A stretch of DNA of 48,849 bases from a virus (IMGVR_UViG_3300005578_000006:1-48849), one strand, 5' to 3'; positions 23,273 to 31,385 are shown, numbered from the stretch's first letter. Program-made: numbers and translations. Notes: generated by a model not told the origin, from the letters alone.

Positions 23273-25902
23273 GCTGCTGTCTGGTTCGTGAGGTAGGTCT
23301 CTACCTCTCCGAGTGACGGTCCCACCTCGACATCCACGAACAGCTTGATGTGGGTCTCGTACGGTGGGGTCGTCATCTCGCGGATGATGATCGGCATGGC
23401 CTCGTCCAGACGGTCCTCCCTGATCTCGAACACCAAGGAGTCGTGGACGGTGAACAACACCACACCAAGGTCCAGTTCCCGCAAGATGCGGTTGAGACGG
23501 ATCAACGCACTCAGACAGGTGTCCGACGCCAACGACTGGATGGGGAAGTTGACCGCCTGGTTGCGGATGTGGTTGATCTTGTCCGGCGTGATGAGTCTCC
23601 ACCGTCGGACGCGACCAGTTGGTGTGCGGAGCTCACCTTCCGTGAGGGCCGCCTGTTGCCACCCGTCGTAGGCCTCCTTGTACAGCGGATACTGCTCCCA
23701 GAAGCGGTCCACGTACATCTGAGCCTGACGTTCGTTTCCGCCAGTCAGTTCATGCAGTTCACCCTGTGCCAAGCTGTACGCCTGTCGACCGTACGCGATA
23801 CCGAAGGTGACGAACTTCGAGTTGAACCGCTGGTCACCGGTCACCTGGTCGTATGGCGTGTTGAAGATGGCAGATGCTGTAGTGGTGTGGAAGTCCTGTT
23901 CCATGAGCGCGACGCCCAGGTTTGGATCCTTTGAGTAGTGCCACGCGATGAACAGCTCGAGGTTCTTGTAGTCGATGTCGACGATCACGTGACCGGGGCT
24001 CGCCTTGATGCACTTCCGGACCATCTTCGCCATCTTGGGGTTGACACCCCACTTGGGCAGCGTCTGGAGTGCCGGCTTCTGGATCGACAGCCGACCCGTA
24101 ACCGTTCCGAACAGCAAGAAGTCCGGGTGCAGCCGTCCGTCGCACCACGTGTTCTTCGCCATCGAGCGGATGTAGTTCCGGAGCAAGTGGTCCCGCTCCT
24201 TCAGCTCTCCCATCAGCTTCGTCAACGGGTGGTTAGTGTTGTACTCCCACAGACCGGCGTCTGCCGACCGCTTCCGATCCGGGTGCCGCATCCCGAGGAT
24301 GTCGAACGCAAGGTGCTGCAGCTGTTGTGGCGACCGAACGTTGATCTCCAGGTCCGGGATGAGCACGAACCGGCGCTTCATGCACTTCTTGCAGCTCTCG
24401 TCCGGGTACCCCGCCTGGATGCGCTCCTGTCGCCACTGACGACGGTCAGGCCCGGGTGACCAGAAGCCACTCACCTGTGCATCCGTCGCGAGACACTGCT
24501 CACTGCACTCCGGGCAGACGATGGCTTTCTTCTGCTGTCCGACGACCGAATCGTCGTACGGGAACCCCTCACCCTGTGCATACGCCTTGATGGCTCGCTC
24601 CGCTTCCTCGATGAGCGGAAGCCACTCTTCCTCGAGCTCCTCCGTGTACACGAGGTCGGTCAACGTACCGTGGTACTCGAGGTCGGAGAACGCTCTGGCT
24701 GCGGGGTGCAGCAACTCCTCGACGAGCTCCTGCGTACCTTCCTCCCACACGAGTGGTGGCAGAATGTCGCCAAGCTCGTACGTGTTGTACACGTCGAGAC
24801 AGCCGTACTTGCCGAGTGCCCACCACTCCGCGTAGTTGCGCGGACCGACACTCCACTTGAAGCCGCTCTCGACAAGCTCCTTTTCGTAGTACGACGCGTT
24901 GAGGTACGATCGGGAGAGTGCCTTCAGACCGACTTGCTCGCCTCGCTCCGTCAGGCCGAGACCGTACAACATCGTGTCTCGTACGTCCTCCGGCTCGGGT
25001 AGGTCGTTCGCCCGGATCACCTGGAGGTCGTACGACATGTTGTGCATCCGCCACTGGATGCCGATCTTGCACAGGAGGTGTGCGAGCCGCTCCATGAACT
25101 CCGGTACCTTGAGGAGGTGCCTCATGTTGAACGCGTACGCTTTGCGACCGGCGTACAGCTGCAACATGATCCACTCGTCCTCGCCCGGGATGGGTCTCGG
25201 ACCGTCATTGGGTGCGACCGACTCCGTGTCGAGCGACACCTTCAGCGTCTGGAACGCGTCACGCTCGATCTCGTGCAGCGCCTGAATCGACCTGGTGACA
25301 GTCCCACAGAGTTCCCAGTCCAGCTCGAAGTGCCTGTCAGGGAGCGGAACTTGGCCGGTAGACATCCTCACGGCTCGCCGTGTGTCGTCGAAGATCGCAT
25401 CGAAGTAACCGGTGTTGCCATGGAGCACTGCTGCTGGATGGTACGTTGGCAGCACAAACGACTCGACCTGGTCGTTCCAACTCATCGTACCCTGGATCTT
25501 GGTGATGCCGTCTGACGTGCCGGTCAACGCTTGTGCAGCAGTGGCACCAGCAGCTAGCACAACCTTCGGCGAACGCGACGCGATTTCGGACGTCAGCCGC
25601 TGTGAGCATGCTGCGATCATCTCCTTGGTCGGAGGGGAGTCCGCTCCGTCCTTTCCCGTTGGCGGTCTGCACAGGACGGTGTTGGTCACGTAGACCTTGT
25701 TGCGCGTGAGACCGACCTCCTTGAGAGTGGCGTCTAGCAGACGACCACTCGGACCAGAGAACGGGCGTCCAGAACGAACCTCGTCTCGGCCAGGCGCTTC
25801 TCCCACCACCACAAGGTCTGCTCGGTCCGGACCATCTCCAGCGCACTGGGGTCCTCCCATGGGACAATCAGCACAGGCTGGTCTGGTTGGTCCATCGGTC
25901 AC
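23269..25902 (-). CDS. Uracil-DNA glycosylase-DNA polymerase A fusion
   Basis: 877 residues from GTG behind GGAGGAGGGA. Residues ~1-180 are a family 4-type uracil-DNA glycosylase (GEAPGRDE at 34-41, PFSGPSGRLLD, HPAA near 155). About 215-375 is a DnaQ-like 3'-5' exonuclease (LDTE at 224-227, HNMSYD at 287-292, YGCLD ending at D370). About 460-510 holds a C-x2-C...C-x2-C zinc ribbon (CPEC, CKKC). The rest is family A polymerase: TGRLS, motif A DIDYKNLELF, motif B RFNSKFVTFGIAYG, motif C VHDSL, where HDE is usual. It replicates phage DNA; the glycosylase may screen for uracil. Confidence 0.9.
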   Translation of the reverse strand: MTDGPTRPACADCPMGGPQCAGDGPDRADLVVVGEAPGRDEVRSGRPFSGPSGRLLDATLKEVGLTRNKVYVTNTVLCRPPTGKDGADSPPTKEMIAACSQRLTSEIASRSPKVVLAAGATAAQALTGTSDGITKIQGTMSWNDQVESFVLPTYHPAAVLHGNTGYFDAIFDDTRRAVRMSTGQVPLPDRHFELDWELCGTVTRSIQALHEIERDAFQTLKVSLDTESVAPNDGPRPIPGEDEWIMLQLYAGRKAYAFNMRHLLKVPEFMERLAHLLCKIGIQWRMHNMSYDLQVIRANDLPEPEDVRDTMLYGLGLTERGEQVGLKALSRSYLNASYYEKELVESGFKWSVGPRNYAEWWALGKYGCLDVYNTYELGDILPPLVWEEGTQELVEELLHPAARAFSDLEYHGTLTDLVYTEELEEEWLPLIEEAERAIKAYAQGEGFPYDDSVVGQQKKAIVCPECSEQCLATDAQVSGFWSPGPDRRQWRQERIQAGYPDESCKKCMKRRFVLIPDLEINVRSPQQLQHLAFDILGMRHPDRKRSADAGLWEYNTNHPLTKLMGELKERDHLLRNYIRSMAKNTWCDGRLHPDFLLFGTVTGRLSIQKPALQTLPKWGVNPKMAKMVRKCIKASPGHVIVDIDYKNLELFIAWHYSKDPNLGVALMEQDFHTTTASAIFNTPYDQVTGDQRFNSKFVTFGIAYGRQAYSLAQGELHELTGGNERQAQMYVDRFWEQYPLYKEAYDGWQQAALTEGELRTPTGRVRRWRLITPDKINHIRNQAVNFPIQSLASDTCLSALIRLNRILRELDLGVVLFTVHDSLVFEIREDRLDEAMPIIIREMTTPPYETHIKLFVDVEVGPSLGEVETYLTNQTAA

Positions 25903-26036
25903 TTCCCTCCTCCGTTCTTCGGCATCGGCTTGGGAGCGGGCTTCGGGTCCGTCGCGTTGTGTCCCTGTTGACCGTGCTTGGAGATGCCACTGCCCTTCGG
26001 CTTGGCCGGCTTCCCACTAGCGTGCTTCCCCGCCAC
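25899..26036 (-). CDS. Small basic Gly/Pro/Lys-rich protein (45 aa)
   Basis: GTG start with AAGGAGAG at -16. The stop overlaps the polymerase GTG (GTGA) and the start overlaps the upstream stop (TAGTG). The 45 residues contain about ten Lys, many Pro and Gly (GKPAKPKGSG, KPAPKPMPK) and no hydrophobic core, so the product is disordered and positively charged. It may bind DNA or the polymerase, judging only by charge and coupling. Confidence 0.6.
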   Translation of the reverse strand: MAGKHASGKPAKPKGSGISKHGQQGHNATDPKPAPKPMPKNGGGK

Positions 26037-26212
26037 TACGTTCTCTCCTTCAAGACGATGACTGCACCGAACACGCACAACCCACATACGAGCACACCGA
26101 CGATCGCCGCCCAAAGTGTCTGGACTAGCGCGATCCAGATCAACTCCGCGACGAGAGCGATCACTAGGGTGACGACTATGCTCCAGTCTCCGGTCCGGGC
26201 TGGATCGGCCAC
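26036..26212 (-). CDS. Two-span membrane microprotein (58 aa)
   Basis: GTG start behind GGGAGAGGGTGAC. It overlaps the end of the upstream gene and shares one base with the downstream GTG (TAGTG). Hydrophobic helices lie at about residues 11-31 (SIVVTLVIALVAELIWIALV) and 34-53 (WAAIVGVLVCGLCVFGAV), with a short basic tail. The two spans and the coupling to neighbours support a real gene. Role unknown. Confidence 0.6.
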   Translation of the reverse strand: MADPARTGDWSIVVTLVIALVAELIWIALVQTLWAAIVGVLVCGLCVFGAVIVLKERT

Positions 26213-26871
26213 GTCACCCTCTCTCCCTTAGCGGTCAACCCCTCGTGGATGGTGCCGTCGTGTCCCTTCCGTATCGTGCACCGAAGTTGCACGGAGTGGT
26301 GGTCGTGTCTGTCCGCACATGGGTAGATGCGGTACGGGTTCCCGTTCGCCTTCCACGCGAACCGGCGAGGGTCGTTGCCCGGTGGGTATCCCTCGCACTC
26401 AATCTGGTCGTGACCGAACTCCAGGATGCACAGGAGTGGGTGTCCCTTGTGTGTCCGGGCTTCCCTGCACAGCGATTCGTTGTCCAGGATCTCCGGCGGG
26501 TACCCGCGTGTCTTGCTCAACGTATTTGTGTTGCCCGGTTCCGATCTGACCGTATTCGACGAATTAGCGTTGGAGAGTTGGTCTCGACAAGCCAGGTACG
26601 CAGCGAACGTCAGGATCCCGTACGCAGCGAGATCCAGGTAGGTGTCCTCGACCGCCTCGTTGACCGGTGCACGTCCGTTCTCCCGGAGTGCGTGGAGCCG
26701 CTCCAGCTTCTGGACGACGTTGAACTCCGCCGCCTCGTACGGTGTGAGTCCGAACTGCTCTCCCGTGCGGCGGAAGTTGGACCACGGGTCTGCGTCGACC
26801 TGGTAGTCCGCTCCCTTCGCTCCGAGGATGTCCTGGAGCTTCTCGAACGCCAGCTTCAGGTGGTCTGTCAC
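26176..26871 (-). CDS. DUF1599 (nucleotide modification-associated) protein with Cys/His tail
   Basis: 231 residues; GTG chosen because TGGAGGT lies at the right distance and the codon overlaps the upstream stop (GTGA). Residues ~1-95 match DUF1599/Nmad1: DPWSNFRRTGEQFG, QKLERLHALRENG and NEAVEDTYLDLAAYG. This MazG-like domain is linked with modified-nucleotide systems. After a low-complexity linker (about 100-130) comes a repeated C-x-HPLLC-x4-GHD and C-x5-GHDGTIHEG type Cys/His module. The linker DNA is a family A box on the opposite strand, so the two halves may once have been separate genes. Confidence 0.68.
   Translation of the reverse strand: MTDHLKLAFEKLQDILGAKGADYQVDADPWSNFRRTGEQFGLTPYEAAEFNVVQKLERLHALRENGRAPVNEAVEDTYLDLAAYGILTFAAYLACRDQLSNANSSNTVRSEPGNTNTLSKTRGYPPEILDNESLCREARTHKGHPLLCILEFGHDQIECEGYPPGNDPRRFAWKANGNPYRIYPCADRHDHHSVQLRCTIRKGHDGTIHEGLTAKGERVTWPIQPGPETGA
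26531..26558 (+). promoter_or_regulatory. Family A box inside a leftward gene
   Basis: TTGCCC, 16 bases with CCGATC, TATTCG-ACGAATTAGCG, preceded by CAAC-N8-GTTG. It is antisense to the DUF1599 gene and encodes its linker. The spacer is one base short, so it may bind the regulator without being a good promoter. Confidence 0.5.
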
Positions 26872-27005
26872 TCCGTGTACCTCCAGATCGTCAGGTCCAT
26901 CACCTTGTAGACCAACCACACCACTCCTGTGCAGAACAGGACGGCGGTGACCAGCAACACCGCGGATATGAACCCGAGGATAGCCAGCAACGCCACCGTG
27001 TCCAC
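26868..27005 (-). CDS. Single-span membrane microprotein (45 aa)
   Basis: GTG start with AGGGGG five bases away; both ends overlap neighbours (TAGTG and GTGA). Residues ~3-33 (TVALLAILGFISAVLLVTAV, LFCTGVVWLVYKV) are hydrophobic enough for one long or two short spans, with a polar tail (DLTIWRYTE). A longer upstream in-frame start would cover the preceding gene and lacks an SD. Function unknown. Confidence 0.55.
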   Translation of the reverse strand: MDTVALLAILGFISAVLLVTAVLFCTGVVWLVYKVMDLTIWRYTE

Positions 27006-27124
27006 TAGTACCCCCTGCGTCGACTGTTGTGCCTTCTTGCGTGTGTGCTGTTCCACGACGACATGCGGGCTAGGGCTATGACGATCCCAATCGGGATTCC
27101 GAACAACGCGTATGCCCACTGCAT
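27005..27124 (-). CDS. Membrane microprotein (39 aa)
   Basis: ATG behind GGTGAGGTGAG. One N-terminal hydrophobic helix (MQWAYALFGIPIGIVIALA) is followed by a strongly basic tail (ARRHNSRRRG). The stop shares a base with the next GTG (TAGTG). The positive-inside rule would place the tail in the cytoplasm. Role unknown. Confidence 0.55.
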   Translation of the reverse strand: MQWAYALFGIPIGIVIALARMSSWNSTHARRHNSRRRGY

Positions 27125-27125
27125 C

Positions 27126-27308
27126 TCACCTCACCACCCGAATGCTCTTGAGGGGAACCTCACCGTCACTAAAGACGCCACCGTACTCGATCTGCGACAG
27201 GACGTAGCTGGTGACGCTCTCTCGTAGCTCCGCGTCCGACATGTCACCGAACGTCAAGCGCCAGTCGGATGGGTCGAACTCGATGGTGATCGGGATCGAG
27301 ACCTTCAC
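27126..27308 (-). CDS. Small hypothetical protein (60 aa)
   Basis: GTG start with GGAGGTAGC. A compact alpha/beta sequence (VSIPITIEFDPSDWRLTF, then MSDAELRESVTSYVLSQI, then SDGEVPLKSIRVV) without known family. It is the first gene of the polymerase transcription unit, about 30 nt after its promoter. Confidence 0.65.
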   Translation of the reverse strand: MKVSIPITIEFDPSDWRLTFGDMSDAELRESVTSYVLSQIEYGGVFSDGEVPLKSIRVVR

Positions 27309-27344
27309 CGCTACCTCCTTGACTGTACGTGGGCGTATGTATTA

Positions 27345-27373
27345 ATTATAGATGTACGACCACGTACAATCAA
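27345..27373 (-). promoter_or_regulatory. Family B promoter of the polymerase unit
   Basis: On the minus strand: TTGATT, 17 bases, TATAAT. Arms GTACGTGG (27325-27332) and CCACGTAC (27360-27367) form an 8-bp inverted repeat around the -10, a likely operator. Genes from 27308 to 23269 follow. Confidence 0.75.
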
Positions 27374-27383
27374 GGGGATACCG

Positions 27384-28820
27384 TCAGAACTTATCGACCG
27401 CGTACTCGGTGGGGTCCTCGACCTTCGCCATCCTGAACGCGATCTTCCGCATCGAGCACGGACCGCAGTCGCCGCAGTGGACGTCCCCGTTCTTGTAGCA
27501 CGACCAGGTGTGCTCGAACGGCATTCCCTGGCTCGCACCGAGCTGCACGATGTCGTGCTTCATAGCGCCAGCGAGAGGGTCACTGAACCTCACCCGGGTG
27601 TACGGCTTGACCGCGTACGGGATGAGGTCGCGCCACTTGTTGACGAACTCCTGCTCGTTGTCCGGGTACCCACCGCACGACTCCTCCTGGTTGGAGCCGA
27701 GAGCGATCGTGTCGTACCCGTGCTTCTCCGCGTAGGCCACCGCCAGTGCGAGCATGACCGTATTGCGTGCGGGCACCCACTCGTGAGCGAACTCGGCACC
27801 CTCCTGCCCCTGTGCGATCTCCGTTACGCCGTCCGTGAGGGGGCTGTCCGCGTGCTCCGTGAAGAAGTCCATCTTCACGTAGTGGACCTTCGGGTCGTTG
27901 ACACCTTCTCCCTCCATCGCATTCGCGAGCGACTCGACCGCACGGACTTCGTGCTTCTCCGAACGTGTGCCGTACTGGAAGTGCAACAGGTCGACGTGAT
28001 TGCCCGTCCGGTGGTGCAGCCACGCGACCGTACCGCTGTCCAGGCCCCCACTGCACACGACCAGCGTACGCGGCCGCTTCGGGCGTTCGTACAGCGACCA
28101 GTGCTGGTGCTCGACACCTTGAACGTACCCCGCTCGGTACGGTCCGAGTTCCACAGGTGAGGGGTCGAGCAGTGGGTTCTCGACTAGGCCCATGAGGTAC
28201 GCCTTCTGAGACGCGAACAGCACTCGGTCACCGTGCGTGCTGCCGAGCATGAACAGCGGCTTGTAGTTCGTGGCGTACCACATCTTGTCGGGCTGGTGTC
28301 GATTGACGGCCAGGATCGCGAACGACCCCTGCAGCCGAGCAAGACCTGCCTGGAATCCCCACATCTGGAACGCCATCGCGATCACGTACGAGTCGATCCG
28401 CGTGGGGGGCTTGAACGGCAGTCCTTCTTCCGTCCCAGCGTTGAACTCGTCGATGATCTCCTGGTCGTTGGAGATCGTCCCGTTGTGCACGATCGTCCAG
28501 TCCGCATGGGTGAACGGGTGCATGTCGTCGAGTGAGGGGTTGAGCACCCACTCGTGTGCCGGCTCTCCGCGCCGCGTACCGATGACGGTCGACTTCACCA
28601 AGTTCGGGAGAACCATCGCGTTACTGGATCCGGCAGCGTCACCCTTCTTCGTGACGGGATCGCTCATGTCCCACGGTAGCTGAGTCAGTCCCCACGTGTC
28701 CCGACCGCGTTCCTCCGACTCCTCGAAGAGGACGGCAAGTGCCTCTGTGTGGTCCGTGTTGATCGCCGACTCCAAGACGTGCGACCCGCCACCGAACAGC
28801 GCACCGAAGATGCTACACAT
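27384..28820 (-). CDS. gat-queC: GAT-QueC: amidotransferase-preQ0 synthase fusion
   Basis: 478 residues from ATG behind GGAGGGTGCG, so Cys2 becomes the N-terminal nucleophile (MCSIFGALFG). Residues ~1-245 are a class II glutamine amidotransferase (VHNGTISN at 111-118). Residues ~250-478 are QueC with the PP-loop SGGLDS (257-262) and a C-terminal zinc site (SCYKNGDVHC, GDCGPC). QueC makes 7-cyano-7-deazaguanine from carboxydeazaguanine and ATP. The fused domain is thought to supply ammonia for a further amidation to the archaeosine base, as in crenarchaea and coliphage 9g. Last gene of the modification cluster; no terminator precedes the next promoter. Confidence 0.9.
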   Translation of the reverse strand: MCSIFGALFGGGSHVLESAINTDHTEALAVLFEESEERGRDTWGLTQLPWDMSDPVTKKGDAAGSSNAMVLPNLVKSTVIGTRRGEPAHEWVLNPSLDDMHPFTHADWTIVHNGTISNDQEIIDEFNAGTEEGLPFKPPTRIDSYVIAMAFQMWGFQAGLARLQGSFAILAVNRHQPDKMWYATNYKPLFMLGSTHGDRVLFASQKAYLMGLVENPLLDPSPVELGPYRAGYVQGVEHQHWSLYERPKRPRTLVVCSGGLDSGTVAWLHHRTGNHVDLLHFQYGTRSEKHEVRAVESLANAMEGEGVNDPKVHYVKMDFFTEHADSPLTDGVTEIAQGQEGAEFAHEWVPARNTVMLALAVAYAEKHGYDTIALGSNQEESCGGYPDNEQEFVNKWRDLIPYAVKPYTRVRFSDPLAGAMKHDIVQLGASQGMPFEHTWSCYKNGDVHCGDCGPCSMRKIAFRMAKVEDPTEYAVDKF

Positions 28821-29013
28821 TCGCACCCTCCGGCAAGTCGAACTCACCGTTCTTGACACCCTCGAGGAACGTCAGCCACTCCTCAGGAGTGAACCACGTC
28901 TCCGCTCCCACGGGGTTACGCACACCGACGTGTGGGATGCCGTCCTGCACGTTGACCTGAACTTCAACGCACCCTGTCTCCCGGCAGAAGCTAGACTTCT
29001 TCCACTCTCCCAC
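28813..29013 (-). CDS. DUF397 domain protein (66 aa)
   Basis: GTG start with AAGGAG at about -12. The whole protein is a DUF397 domain: WKKSSFC, ETGCVEVQVNVQDG, then VRNP and FTPEEWLTFLEGVKNGEFDL. In actinomycetes these small proteins pair with XRE regulators or act as anti-sigma/antitoxin-like partners. In this phage it stands alone between dpdA and gat-queC, overlapping both (23 and 8 bases). It may be captured from the host and act on a host regulator. Confidence 0.85.
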   Translation of the reverse strand: MGEWKKSSFCRETGCVEVQVNVQDGIPHVGVRNPVGAETWFTPEEWLTFLEGVKNGEFDLPEGANV

Positions 29014-29791
29014 GAAGGTACTCCTTCCACGTGTTGATGTTGGTCCTGACGTCCTTGATGAGGTTCACGGCGTGGTCACCGTCGTCCAGCTGGTAGTCGA
29101 AGTACTCCATCCGACCACCGAGGGATTGGCGTCCCGGGTACGCAGGGAACGGGGTCTCGTTGGGGTCGACGTAGATGCCGTTCAGGCCCCAGACCACGAA
29201 CTTGGCGGTGTCCGCCGTTCGGACGTTGCGCATCATGAACGGGTGGGTGATGTCGAGCAGGTCGTCCTGCACACCAAGCAGGTGGATGTTGTACCCCGGC
29301 GGTACGCGGTTCAGCACCTGACGAACGACCTCCGCACGGGAGATGCCGAAGAGCTCCTGCACCTCCTCCTGGATGCCGAACGTGGTGACGCCCGGGATCA
29401 GTTCGAGCTCCTTGACGCTCAGCATGTACTCGCCGAGGTCCTTGCCGTGTGGCACCGCCATGAACGTACCGTCGTACCCGTTCTGGCGAAGCGCACGAGA
29501 CGCATCGAAGCTCTGTTGCAGCGTCAGACGTCGATCGTGGACGTCGTCCGGCAGAACGACCTCCGAGGGCCTGACGCGACGAACCGCCTCGATCAGGTCC
29601 TGGATGCTGATCGCCGCACCCTCGAACGCGGCGGTGTCCATGATGACGAAGTCGTTCAACGCGACTCGCGACGCGTAGTACGTCGCGTAGTCGACGTGCT
29701 TGAGCACCTGATCGGCGATGCACAGGTGGTGGGTCAAGTACGGTGGCAAGAGCGACGTCTCTCTCGCCGGTGGGATGTGGCACAACTCCAT
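28991..29791 (-). CDS. dpdA: DpdA-like DNA 7-deazaguanine transglycosylase
   Basis: 266 residues, ATG behind GATGAGGTAAC. A TGT-like barrel of the short phage DpdA type: FVIMDTAAFEGAAISIQD, EVVLPDDVHDRR with the acidic pair, TFMAVPHGKDLGEYMLSV and YNIHLLGVQDDLLDI. DpdA exchanges guanine in DNA for a 7-deazaguanine base made by the neighbouring enzymes. The C-terminus (RMEYFDYQLDDGDHAVNLIK) is the usual end. It overlaps the DUF397 gene by 23 bases. A CACCTGTGC motif lies in its first codons in the frame HLC. Confidence 0.82.
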   Translation of the reverse strand: MELCHIPPARETSLLPPYLTHHLCIADQVLKHVDYATYYASRVALNDFVIMDTAAFEGAAISIQDLIEAVRRVRPSEVVLPDDVHDRRLTLQQSFDASRALRQNGYDGTFMAVPHGKDLGEYMLSVKELELIPGVTTFGIQEEVQELFGISRAEVVRQVLNRVPPGYNIHLLGVQDDLLDITHPFMMRNVRTADTAKFVVWGLNGIYVDPNETPFPAYPGRQSLGGRMEYFDYQLDDGDHAVNLIKDVRTNINTWKEYLRGRVEEV

Positions 29792-29792
29792 G

Positions 29793-29900
29793 TTACCTCA
29801 TCACGTAGTGCCAGATGTAGTACGCGTACAGCAGGAGGCCGTACGCACAGAGTGGTGTGGCCAGCAACGCGACCACGATGGCAGCTAGCGCACGCTTCAC
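29793..29900 (-). CDS. Membrane microprotein between folE and dpdA (35 aa)
   Basis: GTG start overlapping the folE stop (GTGA). One hydrophobic helix (ALAAIVVALLATPLCAYGLL) is followed by an aromatic tail (LYAYYIWHYVMR) with two basic residues up front. It ends just before the dpdA ATG. The tight packing inside an enzyme operon argues against chance. No known role in deazaguanine synthesis. Confidence 0.55.
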   Translation of the reverse strand: MKRALAAIVVALLATPLCAYGLLLYAYYIWHYVMR

Positions 29901-30580
29901 GACAGCTGGGTCAGAGCGATGAACTCGTCTCGGGCGGATGCTTCGTTCAAGAACACACCGCGTACCGCTGACGTAACGGTTTCCGCGTGCGGTTCTTGGA
30001 CTCCGCGCAAGGTCATGCATCCGTGAGCAGCCTTGACGACGACCATGACCCCCTTGGGCTGAAGGTACGTTTCGAGGGCGTCCGCGATCTGGTCCGTGAC
30101 CGACTCTTGTACGCCGAACTGGCGTGCGAAGTGGTGAGTCACCCTCGCCAGCTTTGACAACCCGCAAACCGCACCATCCGGCAGGTAGCCAACCCACGCC
30201 CTACCCACGACGGGCAGTAGGTGGTGGGCACACATGGACACGTAGCTGATCGGACCGACCTGAACCAGGCTGGTGTGCTGATCGCTGAAGGCGACCTCCA
30301 ACAGCTTGCCGGCCTCCTCCATCGAGCCGTTCTTGTGGAACGACTCCAGCACCTGTGCAGCCCGCGCCGGCGTCCGCTTGAAGTGCTGGTCGTTCCGGTC
30401 GTACCCGAGCAGGTCGAGGATCTGACCGAGGTGGTGCTCCAGCAGCTCTCGCGTAGTGGGCGGAGCCTGGTTGGTGTCCTCCGCGTACCCCCGAGTCACG
30501 TCGAGACCGTTGTCCGACATGTGACGTCGACCCATCCCCGCGATCGTGTTCGCGAGTTCCGCGTAACCGTCTGTGGCCAC
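29897..30580 (-). CDS. folE: GTP cyclohydrolase I
   Basis: 227 residues, GTG start with AAAGGGG. Converts GTP to dihydroneopterin triphosphate, the first step to 7-deazaguanine. Family motifs are RTPARAAQVLESF, the zinc site CAHHLLPVVG, the substrate loop VCGLSKLARVTHHFARQFGVQE and a second zinc Cys in AAHGCMTLRGVQ. Full length. Encoded between queE and dpdA, so it raises flux into the phage modification pathway independently of the host enzyme. Confidence 0.93.
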   Translation of the reverse strand: MATDGYAELANTIAGMGRRHMSDNGLDVTRGYAEDTNQAPPTTRELLEHHLGQILDLLGYDRNDQHFKRTPARAAQVLESFHKNGSMEEAGKLLEVAFSDQHTSLVQVGPISYVSMCAHHLLPVVGRAWVGYLPDGAVCGLSKLARVTHHFARQFGVQESVTDQIADALETYLQPKGVMVVVKAAHGCMTLRGVQEPHAETVTSAVRGVFLNEASARDEFIALTQLS

Positions 30581-30635
30581 TCACTTGCCCCTTTCATCAC
30601 CGTACAGCAACGCGTGCTGACGGAGCGGAACTTGC

Positions 30636-31385
30636 TCACTTGTCCTCTTCGGCACCAAACAGGAGGACGTGGTCGCGCAGCGTCATGTTGAACCGCCGGT
30701 CGAGGATGGGGCGTTCGAGCTTGCGGACGGTGTCGAGCAGCTTCGGGCCGTTCTCGCCCTCAGGCATGATCCACACGTTGTGCGGGTCGATCTGGATGGC
30801 GGAGACGATGTCGTCGACCTCCTGGAGGTCCGCTTCCGTCTGCACCACGAACTTGAAGTCCGCACCGAGCTCGCGGAACTCCGTCAGCACACCGGGCACG
30901 TACCGCTCCTCGAGCGCGTTGCCGCTGTGGCTGAGCTTGGGACTCACGTTCCACTGGATGCCACCAACGAGACCCGGGATGGCTCGCGGTGACCGTGTAC
31001 CGGACGTCTCGAACGAGAGCGACCAGTCTCGTCGGTCGTTGTCGAACGCCGTGACCAGTTCCTCCATCGCATCGATCTGGAGCAACGGCTCCCCACCGCT
31101 GATGATCACCAGGCCGCCACGCGGCATCATCTCACCGAGCTCGTCCACGGCACCCTGAACGTGAACCCGCCGCATCTCCTTCTCGGGGTCGTACGGCTTC
31201 TCCACCGTCGCGTGCAGCTTCACCTGTCGCTCCGTGAACACCCACGTGAACGGCGTGTCACACCACGAACAGTGGAGGTGACACCCGCCTGTGCGAATGA
31301 ACCCAGCGTACTGCCCGCGCTGGCGACCCTCCCCCTGCCAGATCGGACCGTAGATCCGCGTCACCAACAAATCCCGATTCGTCAC
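30636..31385 (-). CDS. queE: 7-carboxy-7-deazaguanine synthase (radical SAM)
   Basis: 249 residues; GTG chosen because the codon overlaps the upstream stop (TAGTG) and AAGGAGAC lies before it. Radical-SAM signature C-x3-C-x2-C at residues 35-42 (CHLHCSWC), an early IYGPIWQGEG substrate loop and VIISGGEPLLQ. It converts carboxytetrahydropterin, the QueD product, to carboxydeazaguanine. The two other steps are encoded on either side. Confidence 0.92.
   Translation of the reverse strand: MTNRDLLVTRIYGPIWQGEGRQRGQYAGFIRTGGCHLHCSWCDTPFTWVFTERQVKLHATVEKPYDPEKEMRRVHVQGAVDELGEMMPRGGLVIISGGEPLLQIDAMEELVTAFDNDRRDWSLSFETSGTRSPRAIPGLVGGIQWNVSPKLSHSGNALEERYVPGVLTEFRELGADFKFVVQTEADLQEVDDIVSAIQIDPHNVWIMPEGENGPKLLDTVRKLERPILDRRFNMTLRDHVLLFGAEEDK

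Noticed and set aside
30480-30640. GTGA-coupled ORF after queE overlapping folE
   Set aside because: It would overlap folE by about 100 bases out of frame, and folE has its own SD and intact N-terminus.
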